This document shows positions 9,701 to 17,420 of a stretch of DNA of 23,886 nucleotides, one piece after another. The notes under the pieces are model-generated. The model was not told where the DNA came from. It made no database searches and saw only the letters and a program-made list of their open reading frames with translations. Both the position numbers and the translations under genes were made by a program. The stretch is from a virus. The stretch's first letter is position 1. Each line of letters opens with the position of its first letter. The stretch is from positions 1 through 23,886 of the IMG/VR virus record IMGVR_UViG_3300025674_000393; one strand, 5' to 3'.

Positions 9701-10760
9701 TGTAATCCAAGCTGCTATGGAATCTGCATTGCCTATCGCACAGATGGACGCACAGGTAACTGCACAGTTTGAACAACAGAACTTGTCTAACCGCCAGCAA
9801 CGTGCTATACTTGCTGCACAACAACGTGCACAGTTCTTGGGACAAGAGTTTGATCAAGCATTCCAAGCTCGTGTAGCTAACGCAGCTAAAATTAGTGATA
9901 TTGCAAACATGAACTTTACTGCTGAACAACAAGTAGCACTAGAGAACTCACGTATTGCAAATACAATGGAACTAAACAACCTGACAAATCGTCAGGCTAT
10001 GGTAATGGCAGAAGCATCTGCATTAGCTAACTTGGACATGTCTAATCTGAACAATCGTCAGCAAGCTGCTGTACAAAATGCTCAGAACTTCTTACAAGCT
10101 GATCTTACTAACTTGTCTAATCAACAACAGACAGAATTGTTTAAAGCACAACAACGTGTTCAGTCATTGTTTACTGACCAAGCCGCACTCAATGCGGCAC
10201 AACAGTTTAATGCTACGTCACAAAACCAAGTTGATCAGTTCTTTGCAAGCTTGCAGAGTAACACTGCACAGTTTAATGCGGCACAAGCTAATGCACAGGC
10301 ACAGTTTAATGCAGGTCAGGTAAACACAATTGAACGTTTTAACGCAGAGATTAACAACCAACGTGATCAGTTCAACGCACAGAACCGTTTGATTATTGAC
10401 CAGTCAAATGCACAATGGCGTAGAGAGATTGCAACTGCAGATACTGCAGCAGTTAACCGTGCTAATGAGCTTAACGCACAAGGCTTACTAGGATTATCTA
10501 GTTCTGCTTACAATAATCTATGGCAGTTCTACGCAGACAATATGGAGTGGGCTTGGACATCTGCAGAAAATGAAAGAGCAAGAATATCTCAACAGGCTAT
10601 AGCACAGCTACAAGCTGATACTCAGTTTGACATTGCTCAGTTTAAAGCTGATGCAGAATCTTCAAGTGGATTTGGTAATTTAATTGGTAAAATCTTTACC
10701 GCCGATTTGAGCAGTTCTATAGGTGGAAGTATTTTAGGCAAAGCATTTGGATTAGGATAA
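6747..10760 (+). CDS. Large Gln/Asn-rich virion protein with hendecad repeats
   Basis: 1337 residues, no cysteine seen. Residues ~50-72 are a run of Ser then Asn. Residues ~370-560 are rich in Gln, Thr, Pro and Met and look disordered. Around 607-632, GGMVPK and GGEPHRLAYVNPNEE match a segment I have seen in many large marine phage structural proteins. From ~980 on the chain is alanine/glutamine-rich helix: NLxNRQQ-like motifs at 1012, 1056, 1078, 1100 and 1122 have a 22-residue period, then 11-residue units run from 1132 to about 1230, several starting FNA and ending Q. The C-terminus is glycine-rich and hydrophobic (SSIGGSILGKAFGLG). I infer an internal or tail-channel virion protein, perhaps ejected with the DNA. 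No lytic enzyme motif is visible. It is the first of five consecutive virion-type genes with short gaps or overlaps. Confidence 0.65.
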   Translation: MSRIYDPIAGKNLTASQIQNRINSPNLGVAYAEAGVTSVDEVKNYNPSANSSSSSSSSSNTTNNNNNNNSNNFNVNTTTSSSGLQVQAEYAQYVGQKEGRVVDGIAIPNWVDDDYLGSYVHSAKQGNPRKPNSREMTEMIAGVPIEQLYGTMDSSEWTKYTNQSSELLYSVVGSNQDTRDWNAITTAAIDPDTGSFNSDRFVAATRIATSQMYGGTTVQYKSGGYEVDEAGNTIIGADGNPVPVPPALFIVGNNGTNLRVINPSQPEIMKQTLINFGVQNIDWVGDVMNSMKQYGMDQVDLERNLKVFGDLQNSYTPWNNFQDIWGTEGLITGITPTIDSYKIITGQTLSGTATGTETTQVGTEGTQVTGDQTQQQTATDAVSMAANQAVTTPQQLPQTVSYQMPQGYQGSGFMPTYMNQTGMGMQTPTMTPMTGTFTKPAGTGMLSTQPSQTYTIGQTTTPTPQAPAQQSYDVRMYRNNTGMTTSITFVNGKPQTPIPSGFYPVDQQPAAQMPYQPQVPQVQAPIPQPVTPYTPQFNMNQGGIVPPIPTPSGNKFGGFKPEALQRIAQNLGYSGDMGGFDQYLNDNPDKKQKMDNYTTRARQMAEGGMVPKQAMIGGEPHRLAYVNPNEEKLLKAAGGAGVPSYGNIPAYFTIGPGSTVGQTVTDPTTNTVYTWNGSSWTTGDGYNVGTGMGTGTNTATASNPLVNFPNVLGNLNTNTTTQDTFAQQTSNAANNVTTAATTPPQSTTVSLGQYDPRVLNQQYIPQQPDLTGMNLTQVQEQMAKTPGLPTGATVVPTGTQLTAGQLVSPYSGQVGGSLALPTALAATEQSMMPMTGQAALMSPVEAAGAIGATVNQTQAAQLGQVAAITAAQQEGTSVSNVEAAQGTGILMNNPVQRKIETDPVTGESELISGVANAQTAAAFNEQIQAATATPTKQATVQGQLETLMAQFEGGNTPAWAAGSMRNAMATLSARGLGASSLAGQAVIQAAMESALPIAQMDAQVTAQFEQQNLSNRQQRAILAAQQRAQFLGQEFDQAFQARVANAAKISDIANMNFTAEQQVALENSRIANTMELNNLTNRQAMVMAEASALANLDMSNLNNRQQAAVQNAQNFLQADLTNLSNQQQTELFKAQQRVQSLFTDQAALNAAQQFNATSQNQVDQFFASLQSNTAQFNAAQANAQAQFNAGQVNTIERFNAEINNQRDQFNAQNRLIIDQSNAQWRREIATADTAAVNRANELNAQGLLGLSSSAYNNLWQFYADNMEWAWTSAENERARISQQAIAQLQADTQFDIAQFKADAESSSGFGNLIGKIFTADLSSSIGGSILGKAFGLG
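10140..10436 (+). repeat. Tandem 33-base / 11-residue repeats in the large virion gene
   Basis: Nine consecutive in-frame 11-residue units run from residue 1132 to 1230 of the encoded protein. Five begin with FNA (units at 1154, 1176, 1187, 1198 and 1209), one with SNA and one with FFA, and most end with Gln. At DNA level the string CAGTTTAATGC recurs at unit borders. Upstream, a related 22-residue period is seen from residue 1012. Confidence 0.8.
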
Positions 10761-10764
10761 AGAC

Positions 10765-10971
10765 ATGAATATAGGATATCAAGTAATGAACAACTTGGTT
10801 TTGCCGAAAGAGGAAAAGCCAAGTAGTCGTAACACAAGTAACGGATTGCTTGCACGTAATCCTGTAAATAAAAAACAAAGTAAAGACCTGTCTGTTACAG
10901 ACAGAGTTGCTAGTTACGTGGCAGAGATACGTAAGGCAAGAGAAGGGTTAAAAAATGGCTCAAACACCTAG
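10765..10971 (+). CDS. Small conserved virion-associated protein
   Basis: 68 residues. It starts four bases after the stop of the large virion protein, with AGGATAAAG overlapping that stop as SD, and overlaps the next gene by 17 bases. The N-terminal half is basic and polar (KEEKPSSRNTSNGLLARNP). The C-terminal half, DRVASYVAEIRKAREG, is a predicted helix. Similar short proteins with a GLLAR or GLMAR segment and an AEIRKAR helix occur at this place in other marine phages, as far as I recall. The role is unknown. Close packing with the neighbouring structural genes suggests a minor virion component or assembly factor. Confidence 0.55.
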   Translation: MNIGYQVMNNLVLPKEEKPSSRNTSNGLLARNPVNKKQSKDLSVTDRVASYVAEIRKAREGLKNGSNT

Positions 10972-11479
10972 TCCACTTTTAGATGCACCTATTGCAGGAC
11001 AATCACTAACTGCTGAGTTAGGTAATCGTCCTTGGCAACAGCCTCCTCAATACTCAACTGTTGAAGAAGCATTAGAGTTTTATATCCCAAGACTAACTGA
11101 CCCAGACAATTTAAGTGATCTATTAGACGTAATGGAAAATGGTATTCCTCTTACCACAATTGCAAATGCATTACAAAGTAGTGGGGTTATGGAGGGTAAA
11201 CACAGTCTTGATGTAGGTATGTTAGTAATGCCTGTACTTATTGAGACTATGGCCTACTTAGCAGATGAAGCAGAAATAGAGTATACTGTTGGTTCAAAAG
11301 AAACAGAAGACCCAGACAAACCCTCTGATTCTGCTGTTGCTCTTTCTGTCTCTAAGGCACGTAAAGAACGTGGGGAACTTCCTGAAGAAGAAGAACTTAT
11401 GTCTAATGAAACAGATCAAATGGATACGGAACCACCTAGTGGTGGGTTAATGTCACGGAGAACACAAGATGGGGTTTAA
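10955..11479 (+). CDS. Conserved marine phage structural protein (function unknown)
   Basis: 174 residues. The opening PIAGQSLTAELGNRPWQQPP is a well-conserved start in a family of unknown proteins in marine podo- and myoviruses. It is followed by a helical region (TVEEALEFYIPRL, then DLLDVMENGIPLTTIANAL) and a segment VMEGKHSLDVGMLVMPVLIE. The C-terminal 60 residues are very acidic and probably disordered, ending with GGLMSRR, which echoes the GLLAR motif of the preceding small protein. It overlaps the preceding gene by 17 bases and the following one by 11. It is probably part of the virion interior or an assembly protein. No enzyme motif is seen. Confidence 0.6.
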   Translation: MAQTPSPLLDAPIAGQSLTAELGNRPWQQPPQYSTVEEALEFYIPRLTDPDNLSDLLDVMENGIPLTTIANALQSSGVMEGKHSLDVGMLVMPVLIETMAYLADEAEIEYTVGSKETEDPDKPSDSAVALSVSKARKERGELPEEEELMSNETDQMDTEPPSGGLMSRRTQDGV

Positions 11480-12689
11480 TTTTGGAGCATTTATAGGTGG
11501 AATGTCTACTGGAATAGTTAAAGGCATTGAGGATGCGGAAGAACGCCAGTTTAAATTTGATATGCTTGCGGAAGAAGAGGCCACACGTCTGCGTTTAGCA
11601 CGTGCTAGTGAACGTAGGGCTGATCGTAAGGCATTAGATGAACGTATTGCCTCTTTAAAAGCTATTGGTTTGTCTGATGCTAAAGCTGCATGGGTTGCAA
11701 AAGGTGGTAGCTCTGTAGTCTCTCAATACGTAGACTGGGGAGGAAAGGCTTTAGCAAAAGGAATTAATCCTGATACTATGCTAGACAGTAGTCTATTCTC
11801 TAGTGATCTACAAGACCCACGAAATGAAGCTGCTATGGCTGCAAGTCTAGGTCAACCTCTTAAACGTAAATATACTACAGCAGAACCTTTTGAATTACAA
11901 ACAGATATTATGACTAGTGTTTTGGGTGAAGATAAAGATAAAGAAGTAAAACAGTATGGAAGTATTGCTGCAGGATATGCAGGTACTTTTAGTTTATTGC
12001 AGGATGCTAAAGATAGAAATGATGCTGATGATATATCAAAATACACTACAGTACTAGGAGAATGGGAAAAACAATTAGAAGAAGAGATTGCTAGAAGTAA
12101 AGACGATACAGCAGATAATACTTCTTACTTTAATGATGACAGTTATGCACGAGTTCAAAAAGATGAACTAACCGAAGCCTACAGCTCTTATGATTTTGTC
12201 ACAGATATAAATGGTAATATCACAGCCAAGCTAGAAGGTAGAGAAGGTGTCAAATATGTAGCACAGCTTTCTGCCGCAAATAGAATAGAAGATATTGCAA
12301 CAATAGGAGACACAGGAGTTGTAGATAAACGAATGCTACAACGTGCTGAAAGCATTAGAGTGGAGGCAGACAGAAAATTGCGTACTTATGCCAGAGGTAT
12401 TGTTTTTAGTGACGGTGCGCCAGATCAAAAAACTAAAGAGTTTGGTTATTTAAAAGTACAGAGAGATGCTGATAACAATATTATTCCCATGAACTATAGA
12501 GATGCTATAGTTGATGGAGATAACGGAAAATATAAAGTCGGTGATGTTGTTGTTGCGAAAGTAAAAATAGATGGCAATGTCGTTAATAGAATTTTTGTTT
12601 GGACAGGTTTACCTACAGGCAATACTTATGATATTAATGGAAACACAATAGAAAGTGGTTGGGCTGATGCAGGAGTTTATGGTTCTTAA
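11469..12689 (+). CDS. Putative internal virion protein (406 aa)
   Basis: I do not recognise a named family. The N-terminus GFNFGAFIGGMSTGIVKGI is glycine-rich and hydrophobic, followed by a long charged helix (residues ~20-65, EERQFKFDML, EEEATRLRLARASERRADRK) likely to form a coiled coil. The middle and C-terminal parts are mixed helix and strand without cysteines or catalytic motifs; near the end DGNVVNRIFVWTGLPTG could be a small beta domain. The gene overlaps the previous one by 11 bases and is followed two bases later by the 1224-residue gene, so all three are probably translated together. By position, between other large structural genes, it is likely an internal virion or tail-interior protein. 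Confidence in the gene is high, in the role modest. Confidence 0.6.
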   Translation: MGFNFGAFIGGMSTGIVKGIEDAEERQFKFDMLAEEEATRLRLARASERRADRKALDERIASLKAIGLSDAKAAWVAKGGSSVVSQYVDWGGKALAKGINPDTMLDSSLFSSDLQDPRNEAAMAASLGQPLKRKYTTAEPFELQTDIMTSVLGEDKDKEVKQYGSIAAGYAGTFSLLQDAKDRNDADDISKYTTVLGEWEKQLEEEIARSKDDTADNTSYFNDDSYARVQKDELTEAYSSYDFVTDINGNITAKLEGREGVKYVAQLSAANRIEDIATIGDTGVVDKRMLQRAESIRVEADRKLRTYARGIVFSDGAPDQKTKEFGYLKVQRDADNNIIPMNYRDAIVDGDNGKYKVGDVVVAKVKIDGNVVNRIFVWTGLPTGNTYDINGNTIESGWADAGVYGS

Positions 12690-12691
12690 AC

Positions 12692-15600
12692 ATGGCAGAT
12701 TTTGAATTAATAGATGACGATGAAGAAACTGTTACTGAGTCTGCTCCTGTAACGTCTACTAATGATGAAGACGTACTAGAGTATACGACTACGGCAGATA
12801 ATGATCCAGTCTATCCTGATGAAAATCAAGTAGAGATACCCGAAGAGCAACGGGCGATTGAAGAATTGCCTGTTACCACTATTGATGATGCGTATGAATC
12901 TTTATATGAACGTCAAGATGCTGCTGATATGACTAAAATACTAGATTTTAAACGTCTTGATGCAGAAGAAAACTTACTTGCAGGATTTCCTTTAGATGAA
13001 ATGCAAGAGTTTTTATTACTTCCCCCTACAGAAAGAACAAAACAAGAAAGAGTACAAGCAAGAGAGGGTATGACTCTTCCCCAACTTATTGCTGACCTAA
13101 AACTAGAACGTTACGAAGCCATTGATAGTGGCGAGGGTATTATTGCAGAAGAAATGGATGCAGCTACTCAAGAAAAATTAGATTTTTATAATAAGTTTTT
13201 TGAAAATGCAAAAGAAAAATTAGACAAGGGTAATTGGACACAAGAAAAATATGATAACAAAGTGGCTGAAGCAATAGCAGATTACGAAGCAGGTTTAGGT
13301 GGTGATATGTTTGCTGCTACAGGAGCAGAGGCTGCTATACTTACTACTGACCAGAGAAAAGAGTTGGTAGATAGGGCATTTGAAAAGGCAGACTACTATT
13401 TAAACAACAGAAATGCTTACATGCGTGAGGTCGCACGTAATGCTTTTTTACCTGTAGAATTAGGCCACATGAGTGTAGAAACATTTAATCAGCTAATGTT
13501 TCAAGATGAATTTTGGGATCCAGTAAACGCCTTTATGGAAGTGCCACATAACTGGGGAGACATGCAAGAAAATATTCGTGCAGGTAACTATAAAGCTGCA
13601 GCATTTGATGCGTTAAATGCAGGACTAAACTTAGCTACTGCAGTCCCTGGTGCTAGAGTATTAACTAAAAGTGTAAACGCTGGATGGAAACGACTAAGTG
13701 GTGGAAGAGGCGCATACAATGATGTGATGGCGGCTATGGCTGCAGAAAACTCACGTGCTTACGACATTAAAAAGGCTACCCGTAGAATGGCACGGGACAA
13801 TCCAGACGTGCGTAATCAGATTATTAAAGAGTTTGAAGAACGTTTTAACGTCACTATATCTACAACAGATGATAAAGGTAATTTAAGGGTGGACCCAAAG
13901 CTTGTACGAGAAACAGGCAAGGCAAAAGTCAGCGATTATTTTATTGACATGGGGTTTGTTGGTACGGATAATAAGGCTGTTAAGTTAACAGACTACGCAA
14001 TTAACGATGAATCCTTAGCTATACCAATCCTTGATCCAGAAAAAATGGACATGTTTGTGTCTGTCGTTGTTGGCCTAAAGAAAAATGAAAAGTTTGCTGA
14101 AGCTTTAAAAACTAAAGGCGATGAAAGATTAGTTGATAAGTTGTTTGAGCTTACTATGAATGAAGACCTACTAGGTTCAGAAGAATTATTAGAACAACTA
14201 ACTAAAAACGGACTTGCTTTTGAGGAGTATGTGCTTGGTGTTGTTGGTTCAGGATCAGAAGCTGGCAGAATAATGAACCGTCTATCACAGATGGCTACAC
14301 ATAAACCAAAGAGTGTAAAAGAAGCACAGGAGCTAAAAGCAAAGATTGAAACACAACGTGCGTTTGGCAGATTGTGGTCAGGTACTGTGTTACGTGCTGA
14401 AAACCTACGTAGGGGCTTGATGGTTTCCTCTCTTGCTACAGCAGTACGGAACTACCAGTCAGGTTTGATTAGAGCACCTATGGAAAGTCTTGCAGATGTT
14501 ATGGACACTGCACTACTGACATATGGCAATGCTCGTACTGCAGGTGTAGGTAAGGGTGAGTCCTTATTGAAGTTTCATAATGCAGTGAACCCACTTATTC
14601 GTGATGGTACGTGGTCAGGTGCTTTCAGAAACATGCGATATATCATGGCTGATCAACAGAGAGCAGCAGAATTTACTGATTACATACTAGACAGACCTCA
14701 GTTTGCTGAACAGTTTGAACGTATGTTTAATCAGTTTGCTGAGATACAAGAGTATACACAAAAGGGCAAGGCACAAACTTTTGTTGGTAAACAATACGAC
14801 AAGGTTATGACACGAGCAGAAGACTTAGTATGGACTCTTAACGGCCCTAACCGTTGGCAAGAACACATGATTCGTCGTGCAACTTTTCTTGGAGAACTTG
14901 AACGTCAGGTAAAAGTAAACTGGAACATGGACCTACAGACTGCCCTGAAAGAGGGTAAGATAGAAGACATGATGAAGTCTGCACCTAGTGTAAGACCAAA
15001 CAAGGATGCACCTACATTTGAGAGTATGATAGAGACATCTGTAAATAAAGCATTAGATGTTACATATGCAAAACAACCAGACTTTGAACCTTTTAAAAGA
15101 ACTACAGAAATTATAACTAAAACAGGTTTGACTGCAGTTGTGCCTTTCCCACGTTTTATGTTTAATGCTATGGAGTATATGGCACAGAACACAGGCGGTG
15201 CTATGCTTGTGCCTATTCGTAAAGCTGTAAGTAAAGAGTCCCGTGATGCAGGGCTTACTGCTCGTGATAGGCAGGACATTACCCGTAACTTAGTTGGTAT
15301 TGCCACTATGTCGGCACTGTATCAAGTAAAACAACAGTATGGTACTAACGATTATACTATGGTTGCAGATGACCAAAACCAAGTCGATATATCCGCACAG
15401 TTTCCTTTGCGTCAAATGGGGTGGATCACTGATTTTATTGCACGTCAGCAGGAAGGGACACTTGAAACTTGGTATGGCATGAACGGGACAGAGCTTGCAG
15501 AAACGTGGCTTGGAACCACTGCCCGTACAGGTGTAGGTAACGTCTTCGTTGAAGAAATTGGTAATATCATTAAGGGTACAGAAGATATTATTGATGATGA

Positions 15601-16366
15601 AGCAAGAAAGAAAGCTATTGGACGTTTAGTAGGACAATATGCTGCAACATATATTACTCCTGCATTCCAGTTGACTGAAGCACAAAGGGTACAAGGCATA
15701 CGTGGAGAGGAAGCTAAGGACTTTAAGGGGAGCATACCAAGCGATGCAAATCTACCCTTTGCAGAGGATTCTGGTGTACGTGCTTTCTATGAAGTATTTG
15801 CTCAACGTGGTGCTGCGGCCCCATCATTTGAAGAAGAACTTAATCAACGTGTTGCTATTGACAAAGGTAAGATACAAAGACCAGACAGTGCTTGGCGACT
15901 TTACTTGGGTCTTACTATTACTAAAAGAGACAGTGATATTACAGACTACCTAAAAGAAATAGGGTATGAAGATGCAACATATGAATTGGGTAGTAAGTCT
16001 CTTGTAAATGCAAATAAAATAGCAGAGAATGAGTATATAAGTGCAGCATTTCCAACGCTAGTAGAGGTCGCAAAAGAGTTCGCTGAAGAAATGCATCCAA
16101 ATGATAAAAAAGAACAGCACCTTCTTGCTAGAAAAGAGATTCGTAATTCAGCTATTAAGCTAAGAGAACAGTTTAATGATCCTTATTTAGGTGACGTATC
16201 TCCCGTAGCTGTAGTTGTAGACGAACTGTCACGTCTAAGTAAAGAGGATAGACGTTATGGCATTGTAACGTTTAAAGATAACAATGATGGTAGGCTACCT
16301 GACATTACAAACCTAGAAGACTTGATGGAGTATGCCGAATACTGTAAGATACACTATCTTGATTAA
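12692..16366 (+). CDS. Large internal virion protein (1224 aa, DNA-ejection candidate)
   Basis: 1224 residues, last gene of the late block. The first ~70 residues are strongly acidic and Thr-rich (FELIDDDEETVTES), probably disordered. The rest is mostly helical. Two hydrophobic/amphipathic parts stand out: around residues 570-610 (RRGLMVSSLATAVRNYQSGL) and around 810-845 (LTAVVPFPRFMFNAMEYMA). PFPRFMFNA-like segments occur in large internal proteins of other marine phages as I recall. I see only one cysteine, seven residues from the end. No transglycosylase, protease or nuclease motif is visible. Size, amphipathic helices and position suggest a protein inside the head or tail that is ejected and may contact the membrane, comparable in role to the large T7 internal proteins, but this is inference. 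A terminator follows directly after the stop. Confidence 0.6.
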   Translation: MADFELIDDDEETVTESAPVTSTNDEDVLEYTTTADNDPVYPDENQVEIPEEQRAIEELPVTTIDDAYESLYERQDAADMTKILDFKRLDAEENLLAGFPLDEMQEFLLLPPTERTKQERVQAREGMTLPQLIADLKLERYEAIDSGEGIIAEEMDAATQEKLDFYNKFFENAKEKLDKGNWTQEKYDNKVAEAIADYEAGLGGDMFAATGAEAAILTTDQRKELVDRAFEKADYYLNNRNAYMREVARNAFLPVELGHMSVETFNQLMFQDEFWDPVNAFMEVPHNWGDMQENIRAGNYKAAAFDALNAGLNLATAVPGARVLTKSVNAGWKRLSGGRGAYNDVMAAMAAENSRAYDIKKATRRMARDNPDVRNQIIKEFEERFNVTISTTDDKGNLRVDPKLVRETGKAKVSDYFIDMGFVGTDNKAVKLTDYAINDESLAIPILDPEKMDMFVSVVVGLKKNEKFAEALKTKGDERLVDKLFELTMNEDLLGSEELLEQLTKNGLAFEEYVLGVVGSGSEAGRIMNRLSQMATHKPKSVKEAQELKAKIETQRAFGRLWSGTVLRAENLRRGLMVSSLATAVRNYQSGLIRAPMESLADVMDTALLTYGNARTAGVGKGESLLKFHNAVNPLIRDGTWSGAFRNMRYIMADQQRAAEFTDYILDRPQFAEQFERMFNQFAEIQEYTQKGKAQTFVGKQYDKVMTRAEDLVWTLNGPNRWQEHMIRRATFLGELERQVKVNWNMDLQTALKEGKIEDMMKSAPSVRPNKDAPTFESMIETSVNKALDVTYAKQPDFEPFKRTTEIITKTGLTAVVPFPRFMFNAMEYMAQNTGGAMLVPIRKAVSKESRDAGLTARDRQDITRNLVGIATMSALYQVKQQYGTNDYTMVADDQNQVDISAQFPLRQMGWITDFIARQQEGTLETWYGMNGTELAETWLGTTARTGVGNVFVEEIGNIIKGTEDIIDDEARKKAIGRLVGQYAATYITPAFQLTEAQRVQGIRGEEAKDFKGSIPSDANLPFAEDSGVRAFYEVFAQRGAAAPSFEEELNQRVAIDKGKIQRPDSAWRLYLGLTITKRDSDITDYLKEIGYEDATYELGSKSLVNANKIAENEYISAAFPTLVEVAKEFAEEMHPNDKKEQHLLARKEIRNSAIKLREQFNDPYLGDVSPVAVVVDELSRLSKEDRRYGIVTFKDNNDGRLPDITNLEDLMEYAEYCKIHYLD

Positions 16367-16371
16367 AACAA

Positions 16372-16392
16372 AGGGGGCCATTACAGCCCCCT
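16372..16392. terminator. Bidirectional intrinsic terminator between convergent blocks
   Basis: The perfect stem AGGGGGC / GCCCCCT (16372-16378 with 16386-16392) has a seven-base loop. On the + strand it is followed by AATTTTT, and read on the - strand it is followed by TTTGTTTT. It starts six bases after the stop of the 1224-residue late gene and ends six bases before the stop of mazG on the other strand. It can therefore end both transcripts. The stem is G/C-only apart from one A-T pair. Confidence 0.9.
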
Positions 16393-16397
16393 AATTT

Positions 16398-16763
16398 TTA
16401 CCGCTTGTCTCCACTACCAGAGAGGACACCCCTTACCTTTCGGTCATGTAGCTTACGTAAATTATTCTTCGCAAGCTCAGTCATGTCTACATTTAGATCA
16501 CGACATAGTGCAGCAATGTACCACAGACAATCTCCCACTTCGTCTGCTATTGCTTCACGATCAAACTTCCCATCACGTAAAATCTTTTTGACTTTATTAG
16601 CAACCTCACCTGCCTCTGCCGCCAAACCTAGTGCAGGGTAGATTACTTGATGTTCATGCTTATAGATCGCAGTCTCCGATGCCATATCTTGATATGACTT
16701 GAAGTTTAGGTTCTCGTATTTACTTTCCATAAATGCTCTAGCCTCTTCCTGTAAGTTGTTCAT
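16398..16763 (-). CDS. mazG: MazG-like nucleoside triphosphate pyrophosphohydrolase
   Basis: 121 residues, a single MazG domain. The metal-binding pattern of the family is complete: E50-A-G-E53 in [15 protein letters not shown], then E75-V-G-D78 in [14 protein letters not shown], i.e. ExxE followed by ExxD. MazG enzymes hydrolyse NTPs or dNTPs to the monophosphate and pyrophosphate; phage versions have been proposed to tune nucleotide pools or ppGpp during infection, but substrate preference cannot be read from the sequence. It is the last gene of the replication block and ends at the shared terminator. Its start overlaps the preceding Rmf-like gene by 26 bases; an AAGGAG lies only one base before the ATG, so a start at Met12 is a less likely alternative. 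Family assignment is firm. Confidence 0.9.
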   Translation of the reverse strand: MNNLQEEARAFMESKYENLNFKSYQDMASETAIYKHEHQVIYPALGLAAEAGEVANKVKKILRDGKFDREAIADEVGDCLWYIAALCRDLNVDMTELAKNNLRKLHDRKVRGVLSGSGDKR

Positions 16764-16962
16764 ACTCCTTCACCCGTTTTAACTGCTCGTAGTAGGCTTT
16801 GTTAAACCCACGTTCCCACTCCCTGTGTTGCATTGTATCATCAGGGAATGGATTAACGACACGCCCCTGCCGAAAATCCTTGTAGCCTTTCTCGTGTTGA
16901 AATTTTAACGGTGCATCATATTTGCCAAGACCACGTTGTTTGCGAGTTAGTTGTTTGTTCAT
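16738..16962 (-). CDS. Ribosome modulation factor-like small protein
   Basis: 74 residues from the chosen ATG at 16962. The core [17 protein letters not shown] followed by [15 protein letters not shown] has the GY..G ...(N/C)P(F/Y)...W..G(F/W)..A layout of Rmf-like proteins that are common in phages. True RMF binds the 30S subunit and inactivates ribosomes in stationary phase; phage relatives have no established role. A second ATG six bases upstream (16968) is in frame, but the AAGGAG is only one base from it and seven from the ATG at 16962, which favours the shorter form. The protein is basic and has no cysteine. It overlaps mazG by 26 bases, so the two are likely coupled. Assignment is by motif only. 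Confidence 0.55.
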   Translation of the reverse strand: MNKQLTRKQRGLGKYDAPLKFQHEKGYKDFRQGRVVNPFPDDTMQHREWERGFNKAYYEQLKRVKEYEQLTGRG

Positions 16963-16969
16963 ATGCATT

Positions 16970-16975
16970 CTCCTT
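16970..16975 (-). promoter_or_regulatory. Ribosome binding site deciding the start of the Rmf-like gene
   Basis: On the - strand AAGGAG is followed by A and then ATGCATATG. The first ATG is one base away and cannot be used well; the second, at 16962, is seven bases away. The site also contains part of the stop codon of the preceding gene (TAAGGAG), so the two genes are tightly joined. Confidence 0.6.
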
Positions 16976-17420
16976 ATGCTACGTTGATTAATTCTGCTTC
17001 TGTGTACGGAATGTGATAGAACAGTTCGCCCTTGAGGATGTTACGTCCATGTGCCTCACGTAGACGATCCTCTGTCAAGCTAGTATCCTTGATACGCCAA
17101 GCTTGCTTCATATCTTTACGGAAGATGTAGAAGTTAAGCACCCCATTCTCCCCCTCATACTTTGCAAGTAAACGTCCCTTACGTTCAGGAATACGAATGT
17201 CCTTCCAGTCGGTAGGCCAGTCACCTTTCCATGCAAGCTTTACTTCAGCTTCATTAAAGTATGTATAATCTTTTTTCGTTGATACAATATCCACATTATA
17301 ATTCTCCTTCATGTCTGTTATCTCATGCCCTGCACTTGTTAGATACTCTGCAAGTTTTTCTTTTGCAGGTGCATCATATGCTTCGTATAGTGCACGGCTA
17401 AATTGTTTACGTGTTCCCAT
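16974..17420 (-). CDS. Conserved phage protein, possible PD-(D/E)XK nuclease-like fold
   Basis: 148 residues with a good SD (GGAGG, about eight bases from ATG). The N-terminal helix RKQFSRALYEAYDAPAKEKL leads to NYNVDIVSTKKDYTYFNEAEV, where D44 and the E59-V-K61 pair sit on two predicted strands. That is the spacing of the D ... (E)xK active site in PD-(D/E)XK nucleases, but the evidence is thin. The rest, KGDWPTDWKDIRIPERK, then LNFYIFRKDMKQAWRI and GELFYHIPYTEAELINV, is a conserved block I recall from unnamed phage proteins. It overlaps the DUF1289 gene by 14 bases and its stop forms part of the SD of the Rmf-like gene. The function is unknown; a role in DNA processing is a guess. Confidence 0.5.
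   Translation of the reverse strand: MGTRKQFSRALYEAYDAPAKEKLAEYLTSAGHEITDMKENYNVDIVSTKKDYTYFNEAEVKLAWKGDWPTDWKDIRIPERKGRLLAKYEGENGVLNFYIFRKDMKQAWRIKDTSLTEDRLREAHGRNILKGELFYHIPYTEAELINVA

Noticed and set aside
10140-10436. The regular 33-base spacing might suggest a CRISPR array.
   Set aside because: The units are in frame within a coding gene, the repeats differ in sequence, and there are no unique spacers or cas genes. The Cas4-like protein at 20702-21553 belongs to the phage replication set.
14905-15306. A 133-codon open frame on the - strand inside the 1224-residue virion gene.
   Set aside because: It lies opposite a continuous late gene, has no family-like sequence and no neighbours on that strand. 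It is a shadow of the coding strand.
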